Assembly: GCA_913776825.1 (NCBI GenBank)
Contig: CAJYPV010000031.1
Coordinates: 62,001 to 126,000, forward strand
Direction of reading: 5' to 3'
Length of the DNA: 64,000 nt
From: Burkholderiaceae bacterium
GTDB lineage: Bacteria > Pseudomonadota > Gammaproteobacteria > Burkholderiales > Burkholderiaceae_C
In this document: positions 37,429 to 45,591 of the stretch, in pieces
Layout of the letters: every line of letters starts with the position of its first letter
Numbering within the stretch: position 1 is the first letter of the stretch
The notes under the pieces: model-generated
The model's database searches: none
What the model saw: only the letters and a program-made list of their open reading frames with translations
Told to the model about the DNA's origin: nothing
Translations under genes and position numbers: made by a program

Positions 37429-38757
37429 ATGTCCGTGCACGTTCCGTCCACCGCTTCCGATTCGAACCCGTCGACCGTGGGATCCGCCCCAGCAGAAGTG
37501 CCGCGTGAGGCCAGCCGGTCGGAGCTTGAGAGGTCTTCCACAGCGGCGCGTGCGGCCGAGCCCTCGGATCCGGCTCCCCAGTTCGGCGAGACACCAGCAG
37601 CGCCGGCATGGCGACGAGCAGCCTGGGCGCTGCGGGCGCAGTTCTTTGCCTCCGGCGCGCTCTTTGCGACCTGGGGCGTGCATGTCCCGACCGTGAAAGC
37701 GCATTACGGACTTGGCGAGCAGGCCTTGGCGCTGGCGATGCTCGCTGGCGGTGTGGGTGCGCTGATCTCGCTGGCTCAGGCCGGGCGGGCCGTGGCGCGA
37801 TTGGGACCGCGTGCGCTTGCCGCGATGGTGGGCTCGGTGTGCGCGGTGGCGGTGGCCAGTCTGCTGTGGCCGCAGGCCTACGTCGGCTTGTTGGGCTTGA
37901 TGCTGGTCTTCGGCGCCAGCGCCAGCTTGTTCGATGTCGCCATCAATGCGGAGGCGAGCGAAATCGAGCGGCTCAGCCAGCGGCCGCTGATGAGCGGCTT
38001 TCACGCCATGTTCAGTCTGGGCGGGATGGTGGGCGCGGGCGTGGGGAGCTTGCTGCCGATGCTGGGCCTGCAGCCGCAGACGCATCTGTGGCTGGCGGGC
38101 GGCGCCGGGGTGCTGCTGATCCTGGCGGCCAGCAGCGCGATGCTGCCCATGGCCGGTGGTCCGACGGAAAAGCAGCCCCTGAGCTTGCCGCGAGGTCCGC
38201 TGGCCTTGATCGGCACGCTGGCGGCTCTCGGTCTGATCGCCGAAGGCGCGATGTACGACTGGAGCGTGCTGTTCATGAAGCAGGAACGCGCGAGCTCCGC
38301 CAGCCTGTCGGCGCTGGGCTATGCCAGCTTCAGCCTGGCGATGGCGGTGGGCCGGTTCGGGGGCGATGCCGTTCGAGCGCGGATCGCGCCGATTCCGTTG
38401 ATGATCGTCAGCGGCTTGATCGCGGCGGCTGGCATGTCACTGGCGCTGCTGGTGCCGGTCGCCGGCATCGGTCTGCTGGGCTTTGCGCTGGTCGGGCTCG
38501 GGCTGTCGAACGTCGTGCCGGTGCTGTTCAGCGCAGCCGCCCAGGTGCCCGGCGTGAGCCCGGCGCACGGCATCGCGGCGGTGTCGGCGGTCGGTTATCT
38601 GGGGATGATGGCCGGTCCGCCGCTGATCGGTCTCATCGCTGAACACAGCTCCCTCACCGCCGGGCTGGGCTGCGTGGTGGTGTTCGCCGTCTTCATGGCG
38701 TGCTCAGCGGGGCGCGCACTGCGTTGGACGCGGGGCGAATCCGCTTCGCGGCATTGA
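37429..38757 (+). CDS. MFS transporter (FucP/YbjJ-like)
   Basis: 442 residues from MSVHVPST; the frame extends upstream but without homology. After a polar N-terminus of about 65 residues, twelve hydrophobic segments are visible. Motifs such as FASGALFATWGVHVPTVKAHYGL, NAEASEIERLSQRPLMSGFHAMFSLGGMVGAG and EGAMYDWSVLFM are typical of the YbjJ/fucose-permease-like subgroup of MFS. Substrate unknown. The 270 bases upstream show no gene. Confidence 0.88.
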   Translation: MSVHVPSTASDSNPSTVGSAPAEVPREASRSELERSSTAARAAEPSDPAPQFGETPAAPAWRRAAWALRAQFFASGALFATWGVHVPTVKAHYGLGEQALALAMLAGGVGALISLAQAGRAVARLGPRALAAMVGSVCAVAVASLLWPQAYVGLLGLMLVFGASASLFDVAINAEASEIERLSQRPLMSGFHAMFSLGGMVGAGVGSLLPMLGLQPQTHLWLAGGAGVLLILAASSAMLPMAGGPTEKQPLSLPRGPLALIGTLAALGLIAEGAMYDWSVLFMKQERASSASLSALGYASFSLAMAVGRFGGDAVRARIAPIPLMIVSGLIAAAGMSLALLVPVAGIGLLGFALVGLGLSNVVPVLFSAAAQVPGVSPAHGIAAVSAVGYLGMMAGPPLIGLIAEHSSLTAGLGCVVVFAVFMACSAGRALRWTRGESASRH

Positions 38758-38763
38758 ATGGCA

Positions 38764-39050
38764 ATTCCTCTCGCTGCGCTGGCTGGACGGGACGGAGCAA
38801 CGAGCGGGGCAGGGGGCAGGCCGGTGCCGACGCATGAAGATCGCCAACTCCGTCACGGCGGGAAGCCCGTGTAGGTCAATCACCTTCAAGCGCTTGCGGC
38901 GAAGTCGACGGCCGGTTTGGGCGATTAGCGTCGTGCGTACGACAGCCCTCATCGATAGAGTACATACCTGACAGCGGAACTCGAGCTTCGCTGTTCATGC
39001 TTCTCTCTCGCATGGTCCGCCTTTCTCCCTCTGCGGGCGGACAAACTTTC
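38764..39050. other. Gap without a recognisable gene
   Basis: About 290 bases downstream of the MFS gene. No convincing frame. The distal part has an inverted repeat (GTCCGCC/GGCGGAC, 39017-39042) directly before the strong terminator at 39051, which together could be the 3' end of a small RNA starting near 38940. Confidence 0.35.
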
Positions 39051-39085
39051 AGCCCTGGTCGCAAGACCAGGGCTATTTTCTTTTC
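39051..39085 (+). terminator. Strong rho-independent terminator
   Basis: AGCCCTGGTC-GCAA-GACCAGGGCT forms a perfect ten-base-pair stem with a tetraloop, followed by ATTTTCTTTT. It lies 290 bases after the MFS gene on the same strand. Confidence 0.88.
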
Positions 39086-39120
39086 TGGGCCACCCTCATC
39101 GGCGGACGGCCCGAAGGCAA

Positions 39121-39360
39121 TCAGCAGGGCGACAGCCATTCCCGCAATTCGGTGGCCAGCACGCTGTGGCCGTCCTTCTCCGCGCGCTGGGCCAGCGCTT
39201 CGGCGTTGGCGTCGGTCACCCGTTCGCGGCCGATGCCCTTGACCAACTCCTGATAGATCGCATCGATGTCGTCCGGCTGGCTGGACGGTTGGGCGGAACG
39301 CGCCGTCGTGGCGCCGGCCGACGCGCTGGAGGCGGTGGATGGGGAGGCTCGATCAGTCAT
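39121..39360 (-). CDS. Small hypothetical protein
   Basis: 79 residues. The first 30 are Ser/Ala/Thr-rich and probably disordered; the rest (DIDAIYQELVKGIGRERVTDANAEALAQRAEKDGH) would form two or three helices. No family recognised. Ribosome site is weak (GAGATTGACC). G+C and codon use match the neighbours. Confidence 0.55.
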   Translation of the reverse strand: MTDRASPSTASSASAGATTARSAQPSSQPDDIDAIYQELVKGIGRERVTDANAEALAQRAEKDGHSVLATELREWLSPC

Positions 39361-39619
39361 GGTCAATCTCCGAGAAAGTTGGGAATGGCTCAACTCGGCA
39401 AGGCTCATTCCCATCGCGTGGCGTTCGATGTGGTGACCGGCGTGCTGAATCCCCTTCGGCGGGTGGGCGCTGTCGCTGTCGCTGGCGTGGCCCCAATTCC
39501 GAGAGGCGATGCGGACATCCATCGGGGGGCATCCCAAATGTGGCCGAGGGCTGAACGAACCGGTCGACGGCGCCAAGTACGAATGGGGCCTCTTTGCCTT
39601 CGCGACTGCGCCCCGTCCC

Positions 39620-40111
39620 ATGGACTTTCCCTGCACTTCCTGCGGCGCCTGCTGCCGCCAGATCCCGCTTGATTCGCCGATGAACCTTGGCGACGGCGTG
39701 TGCCGCCACCTGGATACGGTCTCTCAACGTTGCTCGATCTATGCGCAACGCCCGCTGATCTGCCGGGTGGATGACCTGTATCGGGAGCGCCTGGCGGGTT
39801 CGGTGACCCCACGGGTCTATTACCTGCTGCAGGCCCACGCCTGTGCCGCGCTGGATCCAAGGAACGCCTCGTTGCCCGCGATCGTGGCCAACTGGGTGCA
39901 GGCAGGCCGCGAGACGGGCCTGCCGGTGGATCAGAAAGACGCGCCCGAAGCCCGCCCGGACATGGCCCTGCGCACGCAGCCGAATCAGCGTCTCGATCCA
40001 GCCGAAGCCACCGACGGCTACGACAAGCTGATGGCAGTGGTGTCCACGCTGCTGAAACGGCCTGAGGAAGCTCGCGTCGAAGGCGCTTTTCCACGGTCTG
40101 GCGTGCGCTGA
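39620..40111 (+). CDS. YkgJ-type cysteine-cluster protein
   Basis: 163 residues from ATG 39620, beginning MDFPCTSCGACC. The Cys pattern C-x2-C-x2-CC ... GVCRHLD ... RCSIYAQRPLICRVDDL is that of the YkgJ family, which binds zinc or an Fe-S cluster. Members of unknown biochemical role are widespread in proteobacteria; some accompany modification enzymes. The tail after residue 100 is polar and probably not part of the core. Confidence 0.87.
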   Translation: MDFPCTSCGACCRQIPLDSPMNLGDGVCRHLDTVSQRCSIYAQRPLICRVDDLYRERLAGSVTPRVYYLLQAHACAALDPRNASLPAIVANWVQAGRETGLPVDQKDAPEARPDMALRTQPNQRLDPAEATDGYDKLMAVVSTLLKRPEEARVEGAFPRSGVR

Positions 40112-40267
40112 CCGCAGCCCCCGGGAGCGGGCGCCCGACCCCTGGTGAGAGGGCGCGGGCAGGAACGGACAGGTGCGCTTGCTTCGAAGTCAGCCTCAGG
40201 AAGATGCGATGCAACCGGTGGCGTTGAACCGGTAGATTCCGCGACCGTCCCGCCGACCGTTCCCTCG

Positions 40268-41950
40268 ATGCCTGTCTCCCTCTCGTCGCGTCCGACCCTT
40301 GCCCTGTTTCGAACGCGCTTTCCAGCCTTGCAGGCCTTTGCCGCTCCGGCCGCATGGGCGTTGCTGTTGACGATCCTGATCGGTGCGTTGGCGATCGGCC
40401 ATGACGGCATCCGAACGGCGCAGATGCTGGTGCTGGCGTTGCCCGCGCTGGTCTGGCTAGGTTGGCCGATGCAGCGCAACGCCTGGAGCACGGGCCGCAC
40501 CGTGATCGTGAGCCTGACGCTGGCGGCGTTCATCCTCGATGCCGCATTCCGCTCATATTTGAGAGATCACTATCGGGCCGCCGCGGACAGCTCGCTCGTC
40601 ATGAGCGCCGTCGCCAACACCAATCCGCGCGAATCCTGGGAGTACCTCGCTGCGCAATGGCCGTCGCTGGCGACTTGGGGCGCCGTGGTGCTGTTGGCGC
40701 TGGGGGCGACCGGCGCGCTGGTTCATCGGGTCGCAGGGCAGGGCGGCGATCTGCGCCGATGGACGCGCTGGACGCTCATCGCTTTGCTGGCGCTCGGCGC
40801 CGTCGGTCATGTCAGCAAACCGTGGCGACGTCTGCATCCGATGCTCTTCTGGCCGACCTGGTCGGCCAAGGTCGACGCCCTTCGCCATCATTGGGCAGAT
40901 CAACAGTCGCAACGCGATCAACTGCTCGCCAGCGCCAAGGCGGCCCATCCGACGGTGACCGTCGACGGTCCGTCCACGGTGGTGCTGGTGCTGTCCGAAA
41001 GCCTCAACCGCGACAACATGAGCCTGTACGGCTACGCCCGCGATACGACGCCGGAGCTGCTTGCGTTGCGCCGTGAGTTGGGGCCGCGGATGTTGCAGGT
41101 CAGACATGCGTGGTCGGTCGAATCGGCGACCTTGCCGTCATTGAGCGGCATCTTCAGTTTCGGCGAGCGTTGCGAGTCCAGCCCGATCGGGCAGGGCCAG
41201 CATCTGCTGGCGCTCGCCCGCGCGGCTGGCTACAAGGTTTGGTGGATCAGCAACCATGACGACGTCGCGATCGAACAGCAACATGGCCGCTTGGCGGACC
41301 ATTTGCAACTGATCAATCGGGAGCCCGGACGGTCAAGCGCCACGCTGGACGGCCAGTTGCTCGGCGGCTTGGACACCGCGCTGAGGTCCCCCGAGCCCCG
41401 CAAACTGATCGTGTTGCATCTGTTGGGGGCCCATCCTCATTACCGCTTGCGGTTTCCAGCGGATCAGCACCCGTTCGACCAAGCCGACGACAAGGTGGAG
41501 CGCAGCATGGAAGCGGCGGGGCGTCCGCTCTGGCTGCGAGAGATGCGCCAGTCCTACGACGCCGCCGTCCGTTATCACGATGGCGTGGTGGCACAAACCT
41601 TGCGCCGGACGCGCGCGTCTGCGGGCGACCGCGCCTATGCGGCGTGGATGATGTTGTCTGACCATGGCCAGGAGGTGGGCCACACGGTCGATGAGGCGGG
41701 CCACAGCCCCGGCACCGCCGCCGGATATCGCATTCCGCTGTTGATCTGGCAACAGGGGAAGGCTTCCGCCGCGACGTTCGATGACGCGATGGCTCAGCGT
41801 CCGTTCCGTGCGGACTGGGCGGGATGGACGATGGCACATCTGTTGCGCCTGCGATCGCCTGGTCAGCAGCCGACCCGCGATGTGTTGGATCCGGCGTATG
41901 TCTGGACGGCTCCGCAGATTCCCGTGGCCGGCTGGCAGGCCAATCAATGA
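40268..41950 (+). CDS. Phosphoethanolamine-transferase-like membrane enzyme (alkaline phosphatase superfamily)
   Basis: 560 residues from MPVSLSS. Several N-terminal helices (about 20-215) precede a periplasmic sulfatase-fold domain. Metal and nucleophile motifs fit EptA/OpgE-type transferases: VLSESLNRDNMSLYGY, WSVESATLPSLSGIFSF (Thr nucleophile), WWISNHDDV, VLHLLGAHPHYRLRFP, LSDHGQEVGH. The family decorates lipid A or periplasmic glucans with phosphoethanolamine. The exact acceptor is not visible. The next gene converges ten bases away. Confidence 0.88.
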   Translation: MPVSLSSRPTLALFRTRFPALQAFAAPAAWALLLTILIGALAIGHDGIRTAQMLVLALPALVWLGWPMQRNAWSTGRTVIVSLTLAAFILDAAFRSYLRDHYRAAADSSLVMSAVANTNPRESWEYLAAQWPSLATWGAVVLLALGATGALVHRVAGQGGDLRRWTRWTLIALLALGAVGHVSKPWRRLHPMLFWPTWSAKVDALRHHWADQQSQRDQLLASAKAAHPTVTVDGPSTVVLVLSESLNRDNMSLYGYARDTTPELLALRRELGPRMLQVRHAWSVESATLPSLSGIFSFGERCESSPIGQGQHLLALARAAGYKVWWISNHDDVAIEQQHGRLADHLQLINREPGRSSATLDGQLLGGLDTALRSPEPRKLIVLHLLGAHPHYRLRFPADQHPFDQADDKVERSMEAAGRPLWLREMRQSYDAAVRYHDGVVAQTLRRTRASAGDRAYAAWMMLSDHGQEVGHTVDEAGHSPGTAAGYRIPLLIWQQGKASAATFDDAMAQRPFRADWAGWTMAHLLRLRSPGQQPTRDVLDPAYVWTAPQIPVAGWQANQ

Positions 41951-41960
41951 CGGTGGGGAC

Positions 41961-42875
41961 TCAAGATCGCGGCGCGGCATCGGCATCGGCGCCGGCGGCC
42001 AGCACATTCAGCGGGATCTTCAAATAGCTGATGCCGTCGCTTTCCGGCGGCGGCAGTTGGCCGGCCCGGATGTTGACCTGGATGGACGGCAGGATCAGCG
42101 TGGGCACATCCAGACGGGCATCCCGAGCCTCGCGCAGGGCGACAAAGGCGGACTCGCTGATGCCGTCGCGAACATGGATGTTGTGGGCGCGCTGATCCGC
42201 AACTGTGGTCTGCCAGGCCGCAGCCCGCTGTGCCGGCGGATAGTCATGACAGACGAAGATCCGCGTGGCGCCGGGCAGCGCAAGGATGCGGTGGATCGAG
42301 CGGAACAGCGTGGCCGCGTCTCCGCCAGGAAAGTCCGCACGGGCCGTGCCGACGTCCGGCATGAAGAGTGTGTCGCCGACAAACACCGCATCGCCGATCT
42401 GGTAGGCCATGTCTGCCGGCGTGTGGCCCGGCACGTGCAGCGCGCGAGCGGTGAGATTGCCGATCTGGAATGTTTCGTTGTCTTTGAATAGATGGTCGAA
42501 CTGCCGCCCGTCGGGCAGGAATTCGCGCTCCAGGTTGTAAAGCTTCCGGAACGTCGCCTGCACCTCGCGGATGTGTTCGCCGATGGCGATGCGCCCACCG
42601 ACGTGCGCTTTCAGATGATGCGCGGCGGACAGATGGTCGGCATGGGCGTGGGTTTCCAGGATCCACTGGACGGACAGCTGCTGAGCCTGGACGAAGGCCA
42701 ACAGCCGATCGGCTTGGACGGTCGTGGTGCGACCGGATTTCACGTCGAGATCCAGGACGGGATCGACGATGGCGGCTTCGCGCGTGGCCGGATCGGACAG
42801 GACGTACGACACCGTGCCGGTGCGTTCATCGAAGAAGGCTTCGATGTCCAGGCTGAGCGGGGAACTTGAGGTCAT
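41961..42875 (-). CDS. MBL-fold hydrolase, persulfide dioxygenase-like
   Basis: 304 residues from MTSSSPLS. Metal-binding motifs: THAHADH (HxHxDH), VPGHTPADMAYQIGDAVFVGDTLF and VCHDYPP. FFDERTGTVSYVLSDPATREAAIVDPVLD at the N-terminus and the DVGTARADFPGGDA segment are typical of the ETHE1/Blh-like glutathione-persulfide dioxygenase branch, so sulfide detoxification is likely; glyoxalase II-like activity is the alternative. It is the last host gene left of the prophage; its start lies 122 bases from the left att site. Confidence 0.88.
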   Translation of the reverse strand: MTSSSPLSLDIEAFFDERTGTVSYVLSDPATREAAIVDPVLDLDVKSGRTTTVQADRLLAFVQAQQLSVQWILETHAHADHLSAAHHLKAHVGGRIAIGEHIREVQATFRKLYNLEREFLPDGRQFDHLFKDNETFQIGNLTARALHVPGHTPADMAYQIGDAVFVGDTLFMPDVGTARADFPGGDAATLFRSIHRILALPGATRIFVCHDYPPAQRAAAWQTTVADQRAHNIHVRDGISESAFVALREARDARLDVPTLILPSIQVNIRAGQLPPPESDGISYLKIPLNVLAAGADADAAPRS

Positions 42876-42949
42876 GAGGCGCTCCGAGGGGCGAAACGAG
42901 CGGTGAAGATCTCGAGATGTTGGCAGGTTGTGGATGCGCGCGCGAGGCT

Positions 42950-43375
42950 TCAAGGGGTTTGCATTGACGGGATAGGAGTCTGCGGTGGGATGTCTGTAAG
43001 TCGGACAATGTGGAGTACGTCCATGGACGGCTCAAATCGAGCTTTGCCCGATGAACACTGGGCAAAAGCGGGGTCAGGACTTGCCAATCCAACTCCCAAA
43101 ATGAGAGTCGCGACGCTCATCAGTCGGGCCCAAGATCCGCCCTCTTTGACTCTTCGAAACACATCCCGCTGAGCGGGATTTGCCTCCTCCTCGGCCAGCC
43201 AAAACAGCAGCGGCACAGGGTCAAGTTTCATTACATGCGCCAGCACCACAAGCTGCGCTGCGGTCGGCCTCCGTTTGCCGGCTTTCCACTCGCTTCGTCG
43301 GCTCGAAGGAATGCCGAGCTGGTCTAGCTCATGCTTCTGATTTGTCGTCAGATCGCCAAGAAGTTTGTCAAGCAC
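42950..43375 (-). CDS. Phage repressor-like DUF3693/HTH protein with C-terminal membrane-like segment
   Basis: Start GTG at 43375 chosen because GGAGG stands five bases upstream. 141 residues: an HTH-like DUF3693 core (LLGDLTTNQKHELDQLG, SSRRSEWKAGKRRPTAAQLVVLA, LDPVPLLFWLAEEEA) then a hydrophobic segment near 87-103 (LMSVATLILGVGLASPDPAF) and a tail. It faces the plus-strand phage genes across three GCTACC/GGTAGC palindromes, the position of an immunity repressor. The coding region passes through the left att site (42998-43025): the last 16 or so codons are host DNA, so the C-terminus differs between prophage and circular phage. Confidence 0.75.
   Translation of the reverse strand: MLDKLLGDLTTNQKHELDQLGIPSSRRSEWKAGKRRPTAAQLVVLAHVMKLDPVPLLFWLAEEEANPAQRDVFRRVKEGGSWARLMSVATLILGVGLASPDPAFAQCSSGKARFEPSMDVLHIVRLTDIPPQTPIPSMQTP
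42998..43025 (+). promoter_or_regulatory. Left dif-like attachment site
   Basis: AAGTCGGACAA, then TGTGGA, then GTACGTCCATG: an 11-6-11 layout as in XerC/XerD sites. The first 17 bases match the right site except for one base. Confidence 0.7.
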
Positions 43376-43385
43376 TTTTTCCTCC

Positions 43386-43457
43386 GCTACCAACTTGGTA
43401 GTCCTCTGGCTACCAAATCGGTAGCATCCCGATCCCATAACGGTAGCCCGAGCTACC
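43386..43457. promoter_or_regulatory. Three phage operator palindromes
   Basis: Three inverted repeats built from the hexamer GCTACC/GGTAGC: 43387-43401 (CTACCAA-C-TTGGTAG), 43409-43425 (GCTACC-AAATC-GGTAGC) and 43442-43457 (GGTAGC-CCGA-GCTACC). They occupy the gap between the repressor and the plus-strand phage genes and are best read as repressor binding sites controlling both directions. Confidence 0.8.
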
Positions 43458-43475
43458 AGGATGGGAGTGGGGGCG

Positions 43476-43775
43476 ATGATAAGCGCACATGCAAACGACA
43501 CCTTGCCGGTCTCAGGACCGCTGACGCATAGGGCATACACCGCACACGTGGTGACTGCTGCCCTGCAGCGTGCTGTCGTACCCATCGTTCACGTCCAACT
43601 GCGCCGAAAGGGCGCCGTTCTCTGCGGCACCGTCGCCGAGATGGTCGAGGACTTCAACGAGTCCGGCCATGAGTGGTTCAAGGTCGACTGTCCCCTGGGA
43701 AGGGTGTGGGTCGAGTCGAAGAACCTCCGCCTGTGCTCGGGCGATGGTCGCTGTTCCTGTGAGGCCGGGGCATGA
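43476..43775 (+). CDS. Phage early protein, unknown function
   Basis: 99 residues from ATG 43476 (GGGAG nine bases upstream; an ATG at 43461 has no room for a site). Basic N-terminal half, then LRRKGAVLCGTVAEMVEDFNESGHEWFKV and several cysteines near the end (LCSGDGRCSCEAG). The stop overlaps the Rep start by four bases (ATGA), indicating translational coupling. Its place suggests a role in replication control; no family recognised. Confidence 0.65.
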   Translation: MISAHANDTLPVSGPLTHRAYTAHVVTAALQRAVVPIVHVQLRRKGAVLCGTVAEMVEDFNESGHEWFKVDCPLGRVWVESKNLRLCSGDGRCSCEAGA

Positions 43776-44974
43776 CCTTGCGCCTGGTCGAATCCGATCG
43801 CTTGGCCCCGCATCTCCCCGCCAAGGGTGTCCCCGGGGAGCGCGCGGAGCGCGCACCCGGGGAAACCCTTGGTTTGGGAAGGGACGGTCTAGTAACACGT
43901 CCCTTTAGTCTCACCGGTGAGACTCCAGCCCCCTGGACCCGCGTTGAATCGTGGCCTCGCGACCGCCAAACGCCGTTCTTTGTTGACTGGCTCACCATCA
44001 GCCAGGAACACCCCGCCGCGAGCCTTCCTCAAGTCGACGCCGGCTGCGTCATGGCGACCGACGACCAGGGCGAGCTGCAGTGGAAGACCGTCCGCGCTGT
44101 CCAGCACTCCGGCTCGTTTGAAACCTCCGTCAACGTCAAGTGCGACGGGGTCCGCGTCACCCTCAGCGGCAACCTGTCGCGCTTCGGTCGCCCCGACAAC
44201 GTCTGGGGCTTCGATTTCTGGGAATGCCTGCGCCGTGCCAATGAACTGCTGCAGCACTACGGGCTCCCGCCGTTCACCGCCGGCAAGCGCATTGAGTACG
44301 CCACCAAGGGCGGCAAAGACGTCCGCTATGGGTGGACCGGCGCCCGCGTCAGTCGAATCGATCTGACGGCGAATTACGAGGCCGGATCAATGGACGGTGC
44401 CCACGCCGTCATGCAGTACCTCGGGACCCAGCATGCCGGCCGACAAGAGGGCCGCGTGCTAGGGCAGGGCGAGACGGTCGCCTGGGGCGGCGGCAAGCGC
44501 TCGTACTGGAAGGCTTACGTCAAGAGTTTGGAACTGGTCAGGCATGAATGCGTAGATGAGCGCGTGGTCGCTCATTGCGAGCACGTTGGCTTGGTTCGGT
44601 TCGAAGGCACGGTCCGTAGCAATGCCCTGACGGACCTGGGTGCGGCATACCTGGGCGACTACGAAAGGGGCTTCGCCATGAGCCAACTTGTGCGGCTGTT
44701 CGAGGAGAAAAGCTCTGTGCTCTCCCGCGCCGAAAAAAGCACCGATGACCTCGATGAGTTGCCGCGTCACCTGCGTGCGACCGCTCGCGATTACCTCGCC
44801 GGGATGGACACATCCCGATCGCTCAGTCGCGCCACCTTTTTCCGTCATCGCCGAGAGCTGCTGCCTTTCGGGATCGACATCTCAGTCCGCAATGTGCGGC
44901 CCTTTCAACCCCGGGTGCGCGTCGTGGAGCTGAAGCGCGCGGAACAGCCCGCTTGGTACCAGCTCGCTGCCTAA
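43772..44974 (+). CDS. Rolling-circle replication initiation protein (phage gpII/RstA type)
   Basis: 400 residues. The conserved part begins at about residue 68 with TPFFVDWLTISQ, the usual N-terminal motif of RstA/phage_CRI replication proteins, and continues with SGNLSRFGR, WGFDFWECL, RIDLTANYEAGS, ARVSRIDL and YWKAYVK. It would nick the plus origin and drive rolling-circle copying. The first 60 residues are encoded by a strongly structured DNA segment (43821-43924), and no in-frame start exists after it, so the ATG at 43772 coupled to the previous stop is kept. Confidence 0.88.
   Translation: MTLRLVESDRLAPHLPAKGVPGERAERAPGETLGLGRDGLVTRPFSLTGETPAPWTRVESWPRDRQTPFFVDWLTISQEHPAASLPQVDAGCVMATDDQGELQWKTVRAVQHSGSFETSVNVKCDGVRVTLSGNLSRFGRPDNVWGFDFWECLRRANELLQHYGLPPFTAGKRIEYATKGGKDVRYGWTGARVSRIDLTANYEAGSMDGAHAVMQYLGTQHAGRQEGRVLGQGETVAWGGGKRSYWKAYVKSLELVRHECVDERVVAHCEHVGLVRFEGTVRSNALTDLGAAYLGDYERGFAMSQLVRLFEEKSSVLSRAEKSTDDLDELPRHLRATARDYLAGMDTSRSLSRATFFRHRRELLPFGIDISVRNVRPFQPRVRVVELKRAEQPAWYQLAA
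43821..43924. promoter_or_regulatory. Nested hairpins in the 5' part of rep, candidate plus-strand origin
   Basis: Three consecutive inverted repeats: 43821-43872, an almost perfect hairpin with arms of about 24 bases (CCAAGGGT ... GCGCGC / GCGCGC ... ACCCTTGG) and a three-base loop; 43881-43903 (GGGACG/CGTCCC); 43907-43924, a perfect 18-bp palindrome (AGTCTCACC mirrored). Rolling-circle origins carry such hairpins near the Rep gene; assignment is inferred. Confidence 0.6.
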
Positions 44975-44984
44975 GAGGAATCAC

Positions 44985-45326
44985 ATGGATCAGACAAAAC
45001 GCGTCATCGAAGTCGTCGGCTTCAAGCACCAGCCCTGGGAGATGGACGGACGCCGCGGCGTCACCGCTGAAATCTACCGACGTGTGCCTTTGGATTCGCG
45101 TCGAAATGGTGAGGACGGTCGAGTCCTGAAGGGCTTCGCGACTGCGGCCATCAAGGTGTCGCCGGAGCTGCTGAAGAAGGTTCAGCACATCGAGCCGCCG
45201 TTCGCCGTGGAACTGACGGAGGAGGAGCTCAGCAACGGCAAGTCGACGCAACAGGTGGTGGTCGACCTTCGGCCTGTGGATCTGTCTCCTCGTCCCATGG
45301 TCGCTAAGACACCCTCAGCGGGTTAA
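44985..45326 (+). CDS. Phage single-stranded DNA-binding protein (gV-like)
   Basis: 113 residues, AAGAGGAA upstream. Position directly after Rep, size and beta-rich composition (IEVVGFKHQPWEMDGRRGVTAEIYRRVP ... KGFATAAIKVSPELLKKVQ ... VDLRPVDLS) fit the inovirus ssDNA-binding protein that coats the new plus strands and halts replication before assembly. The gap to Rep is ten bases. Confidence 0.78.
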   Translation: MDQTKRVIEVVGFKHQPWEMDGRRGVTAEIYRRVPLDSRRNGEDGRVLKGFATAAIKVSPELLKKVQHIEPPFAVELTEEELSNGKSTQQVVVDLRPVDLSPRPMVAKTPSAG

Positions 45327-45331
45327 TTCAA

Positions 45332-45583
45332 ATGTTGTGCGCTGAGTTCGTCGAAACCCAGGATGGCGCATATCTGCGTGCGACTCAGCGTCAACCGCCA
45401 GATGTGGCGGATTGCCAGCTCGTGATTCTTCAAGGGTCGGATACCGCCTATTTCTCAGTTTTCAAAATCCCCACGCCAACCGAATTTGGTGCTGCCTGGG
45501 CTTGGGGCTTTTCTATCGTGGTCGTCTCCTACCTAGCTGGGTGGGCAGTCGGGGCAGTGCTTAATTTTCTCAATCGTTCCTAG
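45332..45583 (+). CDS. Small phage membrane protein, possible minor coat protein
   Basis: 83 residues with a polar N-terminal half and one C-terminal transmembrane helix (AAWAWGFSIVVVSYLAGWAVGAVL). In inoviruses the gene between gV and gVIII is often a gVII/gIX-type minor coat protein or a small membrane helper. No strong match recognised. Confidence 0.65.
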   Translation: MLCAEFVETQDGAYLRATQRQPPDVADCQLVILQGSDTAYFSVFKIPTPTEFGAAWAWGFSIVVVSYLAGWAVGAVLNFLNRS

Positions 45584-45591
45584 GAGGTTAT

